A stretch of 64,000 nucleotides of DNA from Marinovum sp. (GTDB lineage: Bacteria; Pseudomonadota; Alphaproteobacteria; Rhodobacterales; Rhodobacteraceae): the NCBI GenBank assembly GCA_022447495.1, contig JAKVBH010000001.1:1-64000 (forward strand), read 5' to 3'. The translations under genes were made by a program, and so were the position numbers. Shown here piece by piece: positions 27,857 to 37,235 of the stretch. Under the pieces are notes generated by a model, which ran no database searches, was not told the origin of the DNA, and saw nothing but the letters and a program-made list of their open reading frames with translations. How positions within the stretch are numbered: position 1 is the stretch's first letter; every line of letters starts with the position of its first letter.

Positions 27857-29164
27857 ATGAAAATCAAACGATCAGATTTTGCTGAAGGGTTCCTCTTCGG
27901 CACGGCCACTTCTTCTTATCAAATCGAAGGTCATGGCGTGGGCGGCGCCGGGTCCACCCATTGGGACACGTTTGCGGCGACCCCCGGCAATGTCGTCCGC
28001 GCGGAACACGGGCAATTGGCGTGTGACCACTATTATCGGTACGAAGAAGACCTCGATCTGGTCGCCCAAGCTGGCTTTGATGCCTACCGTTTCTCGGTCT
28101 CCTGGGCTCGCGTGCTTCCCGAGGGACGTGGCAAAATCAACCCGGAAGGCCTTGATTTCTATGACCGTTTGACCGACTCTATGCTCAGTCGCGGACTACA
28201 ACCCCATGTCACGCTCTATCACTGGGAGCTGCCGTCAGCGCTCGCAGATTTGGGCGGCTGGCGCAATCGCGACATAGCAAATTGGTTTGCCGATTTCACG
28301 GCGATCATTATGGGGCGTATCGGAGATCGCATGGCCTCCGCCGCGCCCATCAATGAACCATGGTGCGTGAGCTGGTTAAGCCACTTTCTAGGCCATCACG
28401 CCCCCGGCATGCGCGACATCCGCGCCACAGCCCGTGCGATGCACCATGTTCTCTTGGCCCATGGCCGCGCGATCCAAGTGATGCGCGGACTTGGCATGAA
28501 GAATCTCGGCTGTGTATTCAATATGGAATGGGCCGAACCTGCCAGTGACAGAACTGAGGACCGCGCCGCGGCGGCGCTTTACGACGACTATTACAACCGA
28601 TTTTTCCTTGATGGCGTGTTCAAGGGCACCTATCCCAAAGACGTCCTTGATGGGTTCGGAGAGCACATGCCGAACGGGTGGCAAGATGACTTTAAGTTCA
28701 TTCAACAAGCACTTGATTGGGTTGGTATAAACTATTATACGCGCAAGCTTCTTGCGGCGGATGAAAGCCCTTGGCCAAGCCACCATGAAGTCGAAGGCCC
28801 ACTGCCGAAAACGCAAATGGGCTGGGAGGTTTATCCCGACGGGCTCTACAAGTTCCTCAAACGTACAGCGTCGGAATACACCGGCGATCTGCCGTTGATC
28901 GTCACGGAGAATGGCATGGCCAGCGAACGACCCTTTGAGGACGCCGATCGCATTGCCTATGTGGATGCGCATCTTGGCGCGCTTCAACGAGCGCAACGCG
29001 AGGGCGTGCCCGTTCAGGGGTACTTCCTGTGGTCGCTCCTCGACAATTATGAATGGGCGCTGGGCTACGAAAAACGCTTTGGACTCGTACATGTTGACTT
29101 TGAGACCTTGGCAAGGACCCCCAAAGCCTCTTATGACGCGGTTAAGTTAGCGCTATCAAACTAA
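27857..29164 (+). CDS. Beta-glucosidase, glycoside hydrolase family 1
   Basis: A 435-residue GH1 enzyme without a signal peptide, so it acts on imported glycosides. It begins with FAEGFLFGTATSSYQIEG and carries acid/base Glu167 (INEPW), nucleophile Glu351 (VTENG) and the GYFLWSLLDNYEWALGYEKRFGLVHVD end that lines the glucose pocket. GH1 cleaves beta-linked glucosides and galactosides, so its presence in an alpha-glucoside locus widens the substrate range. It begins 6 bases after aglR and its TAA overlaps the next possible start (TAATG). Confidence 0.95.
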   Translation: MKIKRSDFAEGFLFGTATSSYQIEGHGVGGAGSTHWDTFAATPGNVVRAEHGQLACDHYYRYEEDLDLVAQAGFDAYRFSVSWARVLPEGRGKINPEGLDFYDRLTDSMLSRGLQPHVTLYHWELPSALADLGGWRNRDIANWFADFTAIIMGRIGDRMASAAPINEPWCVSWLSHFLGHHAPGMRDIRATARAMHHVLLAHGRAIQVMRGLGMKNLGCVFNMEWAEPASDRTEDRAAAALYDDYYNRFFLDGVFKGTYPKDVLDGFGEHMPNGWQDDFKFIQQALDWVGINYYTRKLLAADESPWPSHHEVEGPLPKTQMGWEVYPDGLYKFLKRTASEYTGDLPLIVTENGMASERPFEDADRIAYVDAHLGALQRAQREGVPVQGYFLWSLLDNYEWALGYEKRFGLVHVDFETLARTPKASYDAVKLALSN

Positions 29165-29193
29165 TGACACGCCACCACGGCGAGGAATACCAC

Positions 29194-30135
29194 ATGACAT
29201 CACAAACGCTTGTCATCGACATCGGCGGCACGAACACGCGCGTTGCTTTGGCTCAGGATACCCAGATCAATCGCGAGACTGTTCGGCGTTATCGCAATGC
29301 GGAAGTGGCCGGGCTATCGGTCGTGATCGCCGACTATCTTTCGCAGGCAAATGTGCAAGTTCAAGCCGCTTGCGTAGCCGGCGCTGGGCCTGTCCGAGAG
29401 TCCGTACTTCGGTTGACCAATCTCGATTGGGTCGTGGACCCTGCGCTTCTTACGGAGGCGACGGGGACCAAAGACGTGGCGATCCTCAATGATCTCCAGG
29501 CTCAGGGCCACGCTCTCGATACCCTGCCAAGTGATGCGGTCAAAACACTACTGCCTGGTGCGCCGCACTCCAGCCAAGCCGCCAAACTGGTGGTAAACGT
29601 AGGTACGGGCATGAACATCGCGCCGGTTTACCGCCTAAATGGCCAAACCGTGGTACCGGCTTCGGAAGCCGGCCACGCTTTGTTGCCTGCTCAAACGGAT
29701 GACGAAATTGAGCTTTTGCCCTTTCTAACCAAACGCCACGGTTTTGCCGCAGTAGAAGAAGCGCTCTCGGGTCGGGGGTTAGAGGCGCTCTATGCCTTTG
29801 TCTCAGACCAAGAAGCCAAAGCCGCAGATATCATGGCACGGCTCGACACAGACCGGCAGGCCCAGGCCGCCGTTACTCTTTTTGTCGGTATCTTTGGCCG
29901 CGTGACCGGAAACCTTACGCTGATCCATCTGCCCTTTGGTGGTGTCTATCTTGTGGGCGGCGTCGTGCAGCACATGGCGAACTTGCTAATGGATTATGGC
30001 TTTGGGCCTGCGTTCCGCGACAAAGGACGGTTTTCAGACTTCATGGACCAGTTCGGCGTGCATATCGTGCAAGACGACTATGCCGCTCTTATCGGATGTG
30101 CAGCCCATATGGCGGAACTCCGAGGCGCACAGTAG
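29194..30135 (+). CDS. glk: Glucokinase
   Basis: A 313-residue ROK-unrelated bacterial glucokinase (Glk type) that phosphorylates the glucose released by AglA and the GH1 enzyme. It shows the phosphate motif IDIGGTNTRVALA, GAGPVRESVLRLTNLDWVVD, ILNDLQAQGHAL with the catalytic Asp, and VNVGTGMNIAPV. GAGGA before ATG 29194 supports that start (MTSQTLVIDIGG); the ORF track's 29164 ATG overlaps the upstream stop and adds ten residues. It closes the sugar-utilisation unit. The 173 bases after it contain no supported gene. Confidence 0.92.
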   Translation: MTSQTLVIDIGGTNTRVALAQDTQINRETVRRYRNAEVAGLSVVIADYLSQANVQVQAACVAGAGPVRESVLRLTNLDWVVDPALLTEATGTKDVAILNDLQAQGHALDTLPSDAVKTLLPGAPHSSQAAKLVVNVGTGMNIAPVYRLNGQTVVPASEAGHALLPAQTDDEIELLPFLTKRHGFAAVEEALSGRGLEALYAFVSDQEAKAADIMARLDTDRQAQAAVTLFVGIFGRVTGNLTLIHLPFGGVYLVGGVVQHMANLLMDYGFGPAFRDKGRFSDFMDQFGVHIVQDDYAALIGCAAHMAELRGAQ

Positions 30136-30308
30136 GGTTCCCCAAAACCAGGTGAAAAGACCATGCAACGCGCGCGGCACGAGACCGATGATGGGCCACT
30201 GGTCTGTTACGGCGACACAGAGCCCTGAGGCCATGCGCGAAATCTCAATGGACGTGGATTTGATGCAGGTGGAGCGCACACCCGTTGCATTGATCACCTC
30301 AGGTTGAC

Positions 30309-30833
30309 CTAGCCGATCGCTGTGAGACCCTTGGAGAAGCGCTCAGCGTTCGCTTGATAGTGCAGCGCAGACATCCTGAGGCCCGCCATAGCACCCTCAT
30401 CCAGTTGACGCACGATCTTGCCCGGAGCGCCCATGACCAAAGATCCGTCGGGGATCTCTTTACCTTCGGTTACCAAAGCCCCTGCTCCGATAAGACAGTT
30501 TTTGCCGATCTTGGCACCATTGAGCACGGTTGCTCCCATTCCAATGAGGCTATTGTCGCCGATTGTGCAGCCATGTAGCATGGCTTTGTGGCCGATCGTA
30601 CAGCCATTGCCAATCGTCAATGGAAACCCAAGGTCAGTATGAAAAACGCAGTTTTCTTGCACATTGCTACCCGCACCCACGCGGATTTCCTCATTGTCGC
30701 CGCGCAAAGTGGAGCCAAACCAAACTGATGTCTTGGCCTCCAGCACAACATTTCCAATCACTTGGCATCCCGGTGCGACCCACGCGCTGTCATCAACCTG
30801 AGGGCTAACCCCATCAAGGGCATAGAGCATCAC
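30309..30833 (-). CDS. Gamma-carbonic anhydrase family hexapeptide-repeat protein
   Basis: A 174-residue left-handed beta-helix protein (repeats such as [33 protein letters not shown]). The histidines in CVFHTD and IGHKAMLHG are at the places of the metal ligands of gamma-class carbonic anhydrases. Many close relatives (YrdA/PaaY-like) have weak or no carbonic anhydrase activity, so the catalytic role is uncertain. Its start overlaps the gmk stop, so it is translated from the gmk mRNA. Confidence 0.88.
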   Translation of the reverse strand: MMLYALDGVSPQVDDSAWVAPGCQVIGNVVLEAKTSVWFGSTLRGDNEEIRVGAGSNVQENCVFHTDLGFPLTIGNGCTIGHKAMLHGCTIGDNSLIGMGATVLNGAKIGKNCLIGAGALVTEGKEIPDGSLVMGAPGKIVRQLDEGAMAGLRMSALHYQANAERFSKGLTAIG

Positions 30834-31474
30834 TGCATCTCCTGAAATTCGGATTGAAGGCCGCGCACGTGAGGTGTGAGGTCGGGTTGTTGCGATCTGC
30901 GCAGACGTGTCGCGCTGAGGATCGTGCGTAGCTTTTCTTCGGTGCCTTCCAGGTCATCGTTCACCAAGACGAAATCATATCCGTCCCAATGGCTGATTTC
31001 GTCCCAGCTTTTCTGCATGCGCTTGGAGATTACCTCTTCGCTGTCTTGCCCTCGCGTTTGCAAACGCCGGTGCAGTTCGGCAATCGACGGCGGTAAAAGA
31101 AAAATCGACAATGTATGCTGACCCAAGGCGGAATTGCGGATCTGCTGCGCGCCCTGCCAATCAATGTCAAAAAGCACGTCTTGGCCCGCGTTTATGGCCT
31201 TTTCTACCGGCCCGCGCGGCGAGCCATAGAAATTGCCAAAGACGTGAGCGTGTTCGAGCATGCCGTCCTCAGCTACGCTGGCTTTAAAGTCCACCTCGGT
31301 GACAAAGTGATAATCTCTGCCATCCAACTCGCCGGGTCGCGGAGTACGCGTCGTGGCAGATACTGAAAAGACAATACTTTCGTCCCAAGCGCGCAATCGT
31401 TTGGCCAATGTCGATTTCCCTGCGCCCGACGGCGAGGACAAAATAATCAACAATCCGCGGCGGGCTTTGGACAT
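30830..31474 (-). CDS. gmk: Guanylate kinase
   Basis: A 214-residue enzyme that phosphorylates GMP to GDP. P-loop [19 protein letters not shown]-binding [20 protein letters not shown], and the lid region [14 protein letters not shown] are present. It lies three bases after yicC, the usual yicC-gmk pairing, and its stop overlaps the carbonic-anhydrase-like gene. Confidence 0.96.
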   Translation of the reverse strand: MSKARRGLLIILSSPSGAGKSTLAKRLRAWDESIVFSVSATTRTPRPGELDGRDYHFVTEVDFKASVAEDGMLEHAHVFGNFYGSPRGPVEKAINAGQDVLFDIDWQGAQQIRNSALGQHTLSIFLLPPSIAELHRRLQTRGQDSEEVISKRMQKSWDEISHWDGYDFVLVNDDLEGTEEKLRTILSATRLRRSQQPDLTPHVRGLQSEFQEMQ

Positions 31475-31477
31475 GGC

Positions 31478-32395
31478 TTATTCCACGTTTTGGACCTGCT
31501 CTCGCAGCTGGTCGATTTTCGTTTTAAGGTCGAGCCCGATGCTTGTGAGCGCCGCATCGCCGGACTTGGAACATAGCGTGTTCGCTTCGCGATTGAACTC
31601 TTGCATCAAGAAATCAAAGCGTCGGCCAATGGCGCCACCGTCGGTCAAAAGCGTTTGACCGGCGCTGATATGCGTCCTCAGACGGTCGATTTCTTCTGTC
31701 ACGTCAGCTTTGACAGCCAACACTGCCAGCTCTTGAGCAATGCGGTCTTCCGGCACCTCAGCGGTGCCTTGGATCACCCGCTCCAATGCCTGGCGAAACT
31801 GCGCAGCATTGGCGTCAGACCGAGCCTGAAGCGCCGCATCCGCCGCAGAGGTGAGTGCGGCGATGTCCGAGAGGTGCCCTTCCAAAACGGCCTTCATCGC
31901 TGCGCCTTCGGTTCTACGGCTTTCCAGGAAAGCGGCCAGAACGGCTTCAAAATCCTTGAGCAACGCTGAACGCAACGCCGCGACCATCTCAGTATCCGCG
32001 TGACCCTCGTGCGCCTCAAATACGCCACGAACCGCCAAAACATCTGCCGCTGTGGCGGGTGCCAAAGCGTGCCCGCGCGATTGGGCGACGTCTTCGATTT
32101 CAGCCAAGGCATCAAGAACACGGGTCAACGCGTCCATATGCAAGGCAGCTTCCCCGCTGTTTGAAACACGCGAGAGCCGCAGGTTGAGGGTCACGGACCC
32201 ACGGGTCAACGCATCAGACAGGCGCTTGCGCAGCCCCATTTCGAGACCTTCTACCCAGTCGGGTACGCGCAGGCGCAAATCCAAGCCGCGGCCATTCACG
32301 GCGCGCAACTCCCAACGCCAAGAAAACGCGCCAAAGGCGCCGTCACTGGCGGAAAAGCCGGTCATGGAGTGTATTGCGGGTGCTGCTGTGGTCAT
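31478..32395 (-). CDS. YicC family endoribonuclease
   Basis: A 305-residue YicC/YloC protein; family members are endoribonucleases that affect small-RNA turnover. It begins with IHSMTGFSASDGAFGAFSWRWELRAVNGRGLDLRLRVPD and contains the C-terminal DUF1732 part (DRLRTHISAGQTLLTDGGAIGRRFDFLMQEFNREANTLCSK). Start taken as ATG 32395 (MTTAAPAIHSM), 12 codons inside the track ORF. It heads the yicC-gmk-gammaCA unit. The 253-base gap upstream shows AT-rich promoter-like sequence but no gene. Confidence 0.92.
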   Translation of the reverse strand: MTTAAPAIHSMTGFSASDGAFGAFSWRWELRAVNGRGLDLRLRVPDWVEGLEMGLRKRLSDALTRGSVTLNLRLSRVSNSGEAALHMDALTRVLDALAEIEDVAQSRGHALAPATAADVLAVRGVFEAHEGHADTEMVAALRSALLKDFEAVLAAFLESRRTEGAAMKAVLEGHLSDIAALTSAADAALQARSDANAAQFRQALERVIQGTAEVPEDRIAQELAVLAVKADVTEEIDRLRTHISAGQTLLTDGGAIGRRFDFLMQEFNREANTLCSKSGDAALTSIGLDLKTKIDQLREQVQNVE

Positions 32396-32648
32396 GCGTA
32401 GGCCATAGACCCTCGCCCTATGCAGGAGCAAGACGAAAGCGCCGCTCTATGTAAACAGCGATTGATAAAATGTTGAGGAATGCTCTGCGTACCTACCCTC
32501 GAAGGTTAACCAATTGGAAATTTTAACCACCTCTTTACGCTCATTTATGCCATATTAAGATTTACGTAACCAAAGCGATTCAAGCTGCGCAGAAAAACCC
32601 GACGCATCGGGACCGCGCATCAGCGATTGCGCAGGATGAGGGATAGGC

Positions 32649-33425
32649 ATGGATAGCAGCAACCCACCCACCGGCTCGTCTGACGTCGATGCAGCGTCTC
32701 CCACACACGCGCACAACATTGAGCGCAGTTTGGAACTGGTCGCGCCACCGGTGGCAAAGGTCGTTAAAATGCCAATAAATGGCACCGGACAAGCCAGCTC
32801 TGGCCCCGTTCGTTTGGTGGATGCGTATTGGCATGGTTTGCGTGGCCCTCGCATTGTGCCCTCCCGCACTGACGTTGATCCGCGTGGGATTGAAGGCGCG
32901 TTGAGCCACGCGTTTATCTTGGAACGTATTGCACCAGGCCATGGCCGCATTCGCATTGCAGGCACGCACATGGGCGATTTGCTTGGTATGGAAGTGCGCG
33001 GGATGCCCTTGTCCGCTTTGTTTGAACCAGATGCGCGAAGCCAGGTCCAAGCGGCGTTGCGGTGTGTGTTTGATGACCCAGCAATCTATCGTCTAGAGCT
33101 GAAATCAGAAGCCCGAATCGGCAAGCCCGAGTTGACTGCCGAGCTTGCGCTCTACCCTCTGCGCAATGAAATGGGCGATATCACCCGCGCATTGGGCGTC
33201 ATAGATGCAAAAGGCCTAATCGGTCGCGCACCCCGCCGCTTCGCTATCAGCAAAGGCTCGCGCCACAAGCTGCATGTTCCCGACAAGCCCAACCCGAACC
33301 TACAAGCGGATTCTGACGCCTCCGACGCCGACACAACAGCAAAATTCGATGGGTTTGCAGAGCCAGAAACACGTTTTATGAACACCGCGATCCCGTACCT
33401 GCGTGTGGTGAACAACAACACTTAA
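32649..33425 (+). CDS. PAS domain protein (PAS_5 type)
   Basis: A 258-residue soluble protein. The central part (DAYWHGLRGPRIVPSRTDVDPRGIEGALSHAFILERIAPGHGRIRIAGTHMGDLLGMEVRGMPLSALF) is the PAS_5 domain common in Rhodobacterales and Rhizobiales. The N-terminal 45 residues and the C-terminal 70 are low-complexity. No kinase, cyclase or DNA-binding output domain is present, so it may be an accessory sensor. A strong bidirectional hairpin follows at 33467. Confidence 0.82.
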   Translation: MDSSNPPTGSSDVDAASPTHAHNIERSLELVAPPVAKVVKMPINGTGQASSGPVRLVDAYWHGLRGPRIVPSRTDVDPRGIEGALSHAFILERIAPGHGRIRIAGTHMGDLLGMEVRGMPLSALFEPDARSQVQAALRCVFDDPAIYRLELKSEARIGKPELTAELALYPLRNEMGDITRALGVIDAKGLIGRAPRRFAISKGSRHKLHVPDKPNPNLQADSDASDADTTAKFDGFAEPETRFMNTAIPYLRVVNNNT

Positions 33426-33460
33426 ACATCATGGGGACGACTTCGTGTCCCAACTGACGC

Positions 33461-33497
33461 AAAAAGGCCCTGTCGAACCGTAGCGACAGGGCGTTTT
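33461..33497. terminator. Bidirectional intrinsic terminator
   Basis: GCCCTGTCG (33467-33475) pairs perfectly with CGACAGGGC (33484-33492). The stem is flanked by AAAAA on the left and GTTTT on the right, so it can end transcription of the PAS gene rightward and of the DAHP synthase gene leftward. Confidence 0.85.
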
Positions 33498-33519
33498 GGG
33501 GTTTTCTGATGTGATGTGG

Positions 33520-34896
33520 TTATCCAGCGACTGCTGGGCGCACCGCATCGGAAATGCGACGGGCGGTAAGCTCTTCTGCCACAAGGAACGCCAGTTCAAG
33601 CGATTGAGACGCGTTCAAACGCGGGTCACAAGCCGTGTGGTACCGGTCAGAGAGGTTCTCTTCGGTCACCGCGCGGACACCACCAGTGCATTCTGTCACG
33701 TCCTGGCCCGTCATCTCAAAGTGCACACCACCAGGGATCGTCCCTTCAGCTGTATGCACCGCAAAGAATTCGCGCACCTCACGCAGCACGGAGTCAAAGG
33801 GGCGGGTTTTGTACCCCGTCGCTGATTTGATCGTGTTGCCGTGCATCGCGTCACAGACCCACGTCACCGCAAAGCCTTCTTCTTCCACTGCGCGGATCAA
33901 AGCAGGGAGATGATCGCCCACTTTTCCTGCACCGAACCGGTTGATCAGCGTGATCCGCCCCGCTTCGTTGCCCGGGTTCAGCGTCGAGATCAGCGATTTG
34001 AGGTCATCGCTGGTAATCGACGGCCCAGTTTTGATCCCGATCGGGTTTTGAACACCTTTGAGGAAGGTCACATGCGCACCGTCTGGTTGGCGTGTGCGGT
34101 CACCGATCCACAAGAAGTGACCGGACCCAGCCAACCACTTGCCCGAGGTTGAATCGACCCGCGTGAGCGCTTCTTCGTACTCCAACAACAGAGATTCATG
34201 GCTCGTGTAAAAGTCAACGGATTGTAGCGCCGATGTGCTCTCGCCATCAAGGCCCGCCGCGCGCATGAAGTCGAGCGCGTCGGATATCCGCGCCGCCACA
34301 TCGCGATACTTCTCCGCCTTCTCTCCTTCGGTGAAGCCGAGCGTCCAAGCATGCACTTGGTTCACATCTGCATAACCGCCGGTCGAAAAAGCACGCAGCA
34401 AGTTCAAAGTGGCCGCAGCTTGTGTGTAGGCCTGAAGCATCTTGCCAGGATCTGGGATCCGGGCTGCGGCGGTGAAGTCCAATTCGTTTATGATGTCGCC
34501 ACGGTACGACGGCAGTTCCACTCCATCTTTCACCTCGGTGGGCGCCGAGCGCGGTTTGGCAAACTGACCCGCCATACGGCCCATTTTGATCACAGGAACC
34601 TTGGCACCATAGGTGAGCACCACCGCCATCTGCAACAGGACTTTGAACGTGTCGCGGATGTGATCCGCCGAGAATTGGTCGAACGCCTCAGCGCAATCGC
34701 CACCCTGCAGCAAGAACGCTTCGCCGCGACCTGCTGCCGCAAGCTCTTCTTTGAGACGGCGGGCTTCCCCGGCAAAGACCAAGGGCGGATATTGGGACAG
34801 CTTTCCTTCAACAGACGTCAGCGTGTCCGTGTCGGGATAATCCGGCATCTGGACCCGCGGTTTGTCGCGCCAATCCGATTTTTGCCAGTCAGTCAT
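33520..34896 (-). CDS. 3-deoxy-7-phosphoheptulonate synthase, class II
   Basis: A 458-residue plant-type (class II, AroG/AroAII) DAHP synthase, the first step of the shikimate pathway: PEP plus erythrose-4-phosphate to DAHP. Motifs: [15 protein letters not shown] with the metal-binding Cys, [11 protein letters not shown] for [36 protein letters not shown], and [15 protein letters not shown] near the C-terminus. Full length for the family. It is divergent from the GlxA-type regulator and ends at the bidirectional terminator. Confidence 0.96.
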   Translation of the reverse strand: MTDWQKSDWRDKPRVQMPDYPDTDTLTSVEGKLSQYPPLVFAGEARRLKEELAAAGRGEAFLLQGGDCAEAFDQFSADHIRDTFKVLLQMAVVLTYGAKVPVIKMGRMAGQFAKPRSAPTEVKDGVELPSYRGDIINELDFTAAARIPDPGKMLQAYTQAAATLNLLRAFSTGGYADVNQVHAWTLGFTEGEKAEKYRDVAARISDALDFMRAAGLDGESTSALQSVDFYTSHESLLLEYEEALTRVDSTSGKWLAGSGHFLWIGDRTRQPDGAHVTFLKGVQNPIGIKTGPSITSDDLKSLISTLNPGNEAGRITLINRFGAGKVGDHLPALIRAVEEEGFAVTWVCDAMHGNTIKSATGYKTRPFDSVLREVREFFAVHTAEGTIPGGVHFEMTGQDVTECTGGVRAVTEENLSDRYHTACDPRLNASQSLELAFLVAEELTARRISDAVRPAVAG

Positions 34897-35071
34897 TGTC
34901 GTTGTCTCCGCATGTGAGCGTTATCAGGTCCGGGCGTGTATACAAAAGGCGGCGCTCCCTGACCAGCGATGAATTGTTGCTCTTGACGGCGGGGAGCGCC
35001 TTGGGCCAACTGCAAGGCGTAGTGCCAATCGTTGTAGAATCTGGCCGTGTCGATTTTGGGAGAGCTAGAGG

Positions 35072-36067
35072 ATGCCACCCCAGCCTTACACCGCCAATCG
35101 GGGACCACATCCCCGGAGGTTTGTCTTTGTTTTGCTGGACAATTTTACGCTGCTGAGCTTTGCCGCAGCGCTTGATTGTTTGCGCATTGCCAACCGCATG
35201 CAAGAAGAACCGATTTACGAATGGGCGATCCTGGGCGAAGGCGGGGAGACCAAAACATGTTCGGCGGGCACTGAGTTTACCTTGCAAGCTGACTTGGGCG
35301 AGTTGCGCCGCGACGATATCGTAGTCATCTGTGGGGGAATCGACGTGCAATCCGCAACCACGAAGCGCGTTATTTCGTGGCTTCGCCGCGAAGCACGAAA
35401 AGGCTTGGCCGTAGCCGGTCTATGTACCGCCGCCTATGTGCTCGCGAAAGCTGGGCTACTCGATGGGAAACGCGCGACGATCCACTGGGAAAACAGCGAC
35501 AGCTTCTCCGAAGAATTCGATGAGGTAACGCTCACAAAATCCGTGTTCGTCGTGGACGGCAACCGTATGACCACGGCGGGTGGGACGTCATCCATTGACC
35601 TTATGCTCAAGCTTATTGCGGATGACCACGGCGAAGACCTCGCCAATGCGACGGCGGATCAGATGATCTATTCGTCCATCCGCACCGACCAAGATACGCA
35701 AAGACTATCGGTTCCGACGCGCATTGGCGTAAGGCACCCCAAATTGGCCCGCGTCATACAGATGATGGAAGCAAACCTCGAAGAACCGATTTCACCAGCG
35801 CTGCTGGCCAAAGAAGTGGGCATGTCCACGCGCCAGTTGGAAAGGCTTTTCCGACGGTATCTGAACCGCAGTCCAAAAAGGTACTACATGGAATTGCGCC
35901 TACAAAAAGCGCGCAACCTGTTGATGCAAACTGATATGAGCGTGATCAACGTAGCCTTGGCCTGCGGATTTGCGTCACCCTCACATTTCTCGAAATGCTA
36001 TCGCGCGCATTACGACACGACGCCCTACCGCGAACGCGGTGCACAATCGACGCGTCTGTCGATTTAA
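35072..36067 (+). CDS. GlxA family AraC-type transcriptional regulator
   Basis: A 331-residue regulator with an N-terminal DJ-1/PfpI-like domain (FVFVLLDNFTLLSFAAALDCLRIANRM, VAGLCTAAYVLAKAGLLDGKRATIHWEN) and a C-terminal AraC double helix-turn-helix (ISPALLAKEVGMSTRQLERLFRRYLNRSPKRYYMELRLQKARNLL, INVALACGFASPSHFSKCYRAHY). Related GbdR/CdhR-type regulators respond to choline, carnitine or arginine-like compounds, but the ligand here is unknown. It is followed by two NTF2-like genes. The ATG follows an AGAGG-like site. Confidence 0.92.
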   Translation: MPPQPYTANRGPHPRRFVFVLLDNFTLLSFAAALDCLRIANRMQEEPIYEWAILGEGGETKTCSAGTEFTLQADLGELRRDDIVVICGGIDVQSATTKRVISWLRREARKGLAVAGLCTAAYVLAKAGLLDGKRATIHWENSDSFSEEFDEVTLTKSVFVVDGNRMTTAGGTSSIDLMLKLIADDHGEDLANATADQMIYSSIRTDQDTQRLSVPTRIGVRHPKLARVIQMMEANLEEPISPALLAKEVGMSTRQLERLFRRYLNRSPKRYYMELRLQKARNLLMQTDMSVINVALACGFASPSHFSKCYRAHYDTTPYRERGAQSTRLSI

Positions 36068-36187
36068 AAATCACGGCTTCGTACTGTCGCGATTTACGTT
36101 TTGTTTATAACCACTCGGCTATGTCTTGGCAGGTGCGCGCAGTAGCTTGGGGCGCACTGTGCAACTTGCGTCTATTTGGCGAGTGTG

Positions 36188-36658
36188 ATGAACGATTTGA
36201 CATCAAAATATTGGCCCGTGACCAGAGAGCTTGAATTAGGACACAAGCTCATAAATGCGCAAATGGAACGCATTTGGTGTGCAAAGGATGTTGACGCTAT
36301 TTCAGATATTTATGGGGATTCCGCGGTGATTGAAGGCATAGTGCCCGATACAGAGCTCGCCATGCATGATTTCCGCGAAATCGCCCAGCAAACCAATGAA
36401 CTATCAGATGTCTTGGATTGGGATTTTCTGGATGAATTCGCGTCTGGCAATCGCTACTTCGCCCGCCTCAAGCTTACAATGAAACTGCACTGTACCGATC
36501 GCGTCGCCACGTTTGACAGTGCCGTTACCTTCACGTTGAGCGAAACACGCGTGAGCCATGCGTATATTCTATCAGATGCCCTAAGCTATCTAGAACAAAC
36601 CGGCTGCGCCCCGGCCGGTGCGCCGTTTATTTGTATGGCTGGCGGCAAATTAACATGA
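36188..36658 (+). CDS. NTF2/SnoaL-like protein (first of a tandem pair)
   Basis: A 156-residue protein with the pattern of a cone-shaped NTF2-like alpha+beta fold: an N-terminal helix ending in IWCAKDVDAISDIYGDSAVIEGI and later strands YFARLKLTMKLHCTDRV, ATFDSAVTFTLSETRVSHAYI. The ATG at 36188 is preferred to the TTG at 36176. It shares layout but little identity with the next gene, and both end with a similar ...MAGGKLT / ...LSGARFE tail. Such proteins bind small ligands or act as isomerases or scaffold partners; the specific role is unknown. They lie directly after the GlxA-type regulator. Confidence 0.6.
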   Translation: MNDLTSKYWPVTRELELGHKLINAQMERIWCAKDVDAISDIYGDSAVIEGIVPDTELAMHDFREIAQQTNELSDVLDWDFLDEFASGNRYFARLKLTMKLHCTDRVATFDSAVTFTLSETRVSHAYILSDALSYLEQTGCAPAGAPFICMAGGKLT

Positions 36659-36668
36659 GCCAAGTGAC

Positions 36669-37157
36669 ATGAACGTAGCCAATCCCCAATTTGCTCGCAT
36701 TGAAACCGCAAACGTCTCGGGCGAGCAAACCCGCCTGCTTCGACAGTTGGAGCATGTCTTGGACGTGTTCTGGCTCAAGCGAGATTCAAAGTTGATCGAT
36801 GAAACAATCGCCCAAGGCGCGCGGTTCTACATCGATCACGACACAGAGCCTATGTCCTTCGAGGCTTATGCCGAAATCATGGAACAATACTCGCTTCAAG
36901 TTGAGTTCTCGCGCATTACCGTGGCTGATTTTGGTCAATTGGCTCCAAACAGGTGCGTCGCACGTTTAGCAATCGACGGTCGCATCATCACGCTCGACAA
37001 ACGCCACACGCTCTACGTCACCAAATATGCAAGCTTCGAAGACGGCAGGCTGACCGAAGCTCGCTATATGGTAGACCGCTATAACTGGTTGGTCGGTCTC
37101 GGAGCTTTGCCCGACGATGCGTACTTTATGTCGCTCTCAGGAGCCCGTTTCGAGTAA
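36669..37157 (+). CDS. NTF2/SnoaL-like protein (second of a tandem pair)
   Basis: A 162-residue protein, 10 bases after its neighbour. It has the same architecture: an N-terminal helix (LRQLEHVLDVFWLKRDSKLIDETIAQGARFYIDHDTEP) and a beta-rich remainder (FSRITVADFGQLAPNRCVARLAIDGRIITLDKRHTLYVTKYASFEDGRLTEARYMVDRYNW). The sequence has diverged strongly from the first copy, so this is an old duplication or two related genes brought together. A ligand-binding role is inferred only from fold-like pattern. Confidence 0.65.
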   Translation: MNVANPQFARIETANVSGEQTRLLRQLEHVLDVFWLKRDSKLIDETIAQGARFYIDHDTEPMSFEAYAEIMEQYSLQVEFSRITVADFGQLAPNRCVARLAIDGRIITLDKRHTLYVTKYASFEDGRLTEARYMVDRYNWLVGLGALPDDAYFMSLSGARFE

Positions 37158-37235
37158 TCGATTGATATTGCGGCCACTAGACAGGCTCAAATCAACCGCT
37201 TAACGCATCTCTGCGGCTTACCTGCGGAGGGGTCC

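Noticed and set aside
34896-35156. 86-codon plus ORF in the aroG-GlxA gap
   Set aside because: It overlaps the GlxA start region in another frame, has no motif and no ribosome site; treated as chance.
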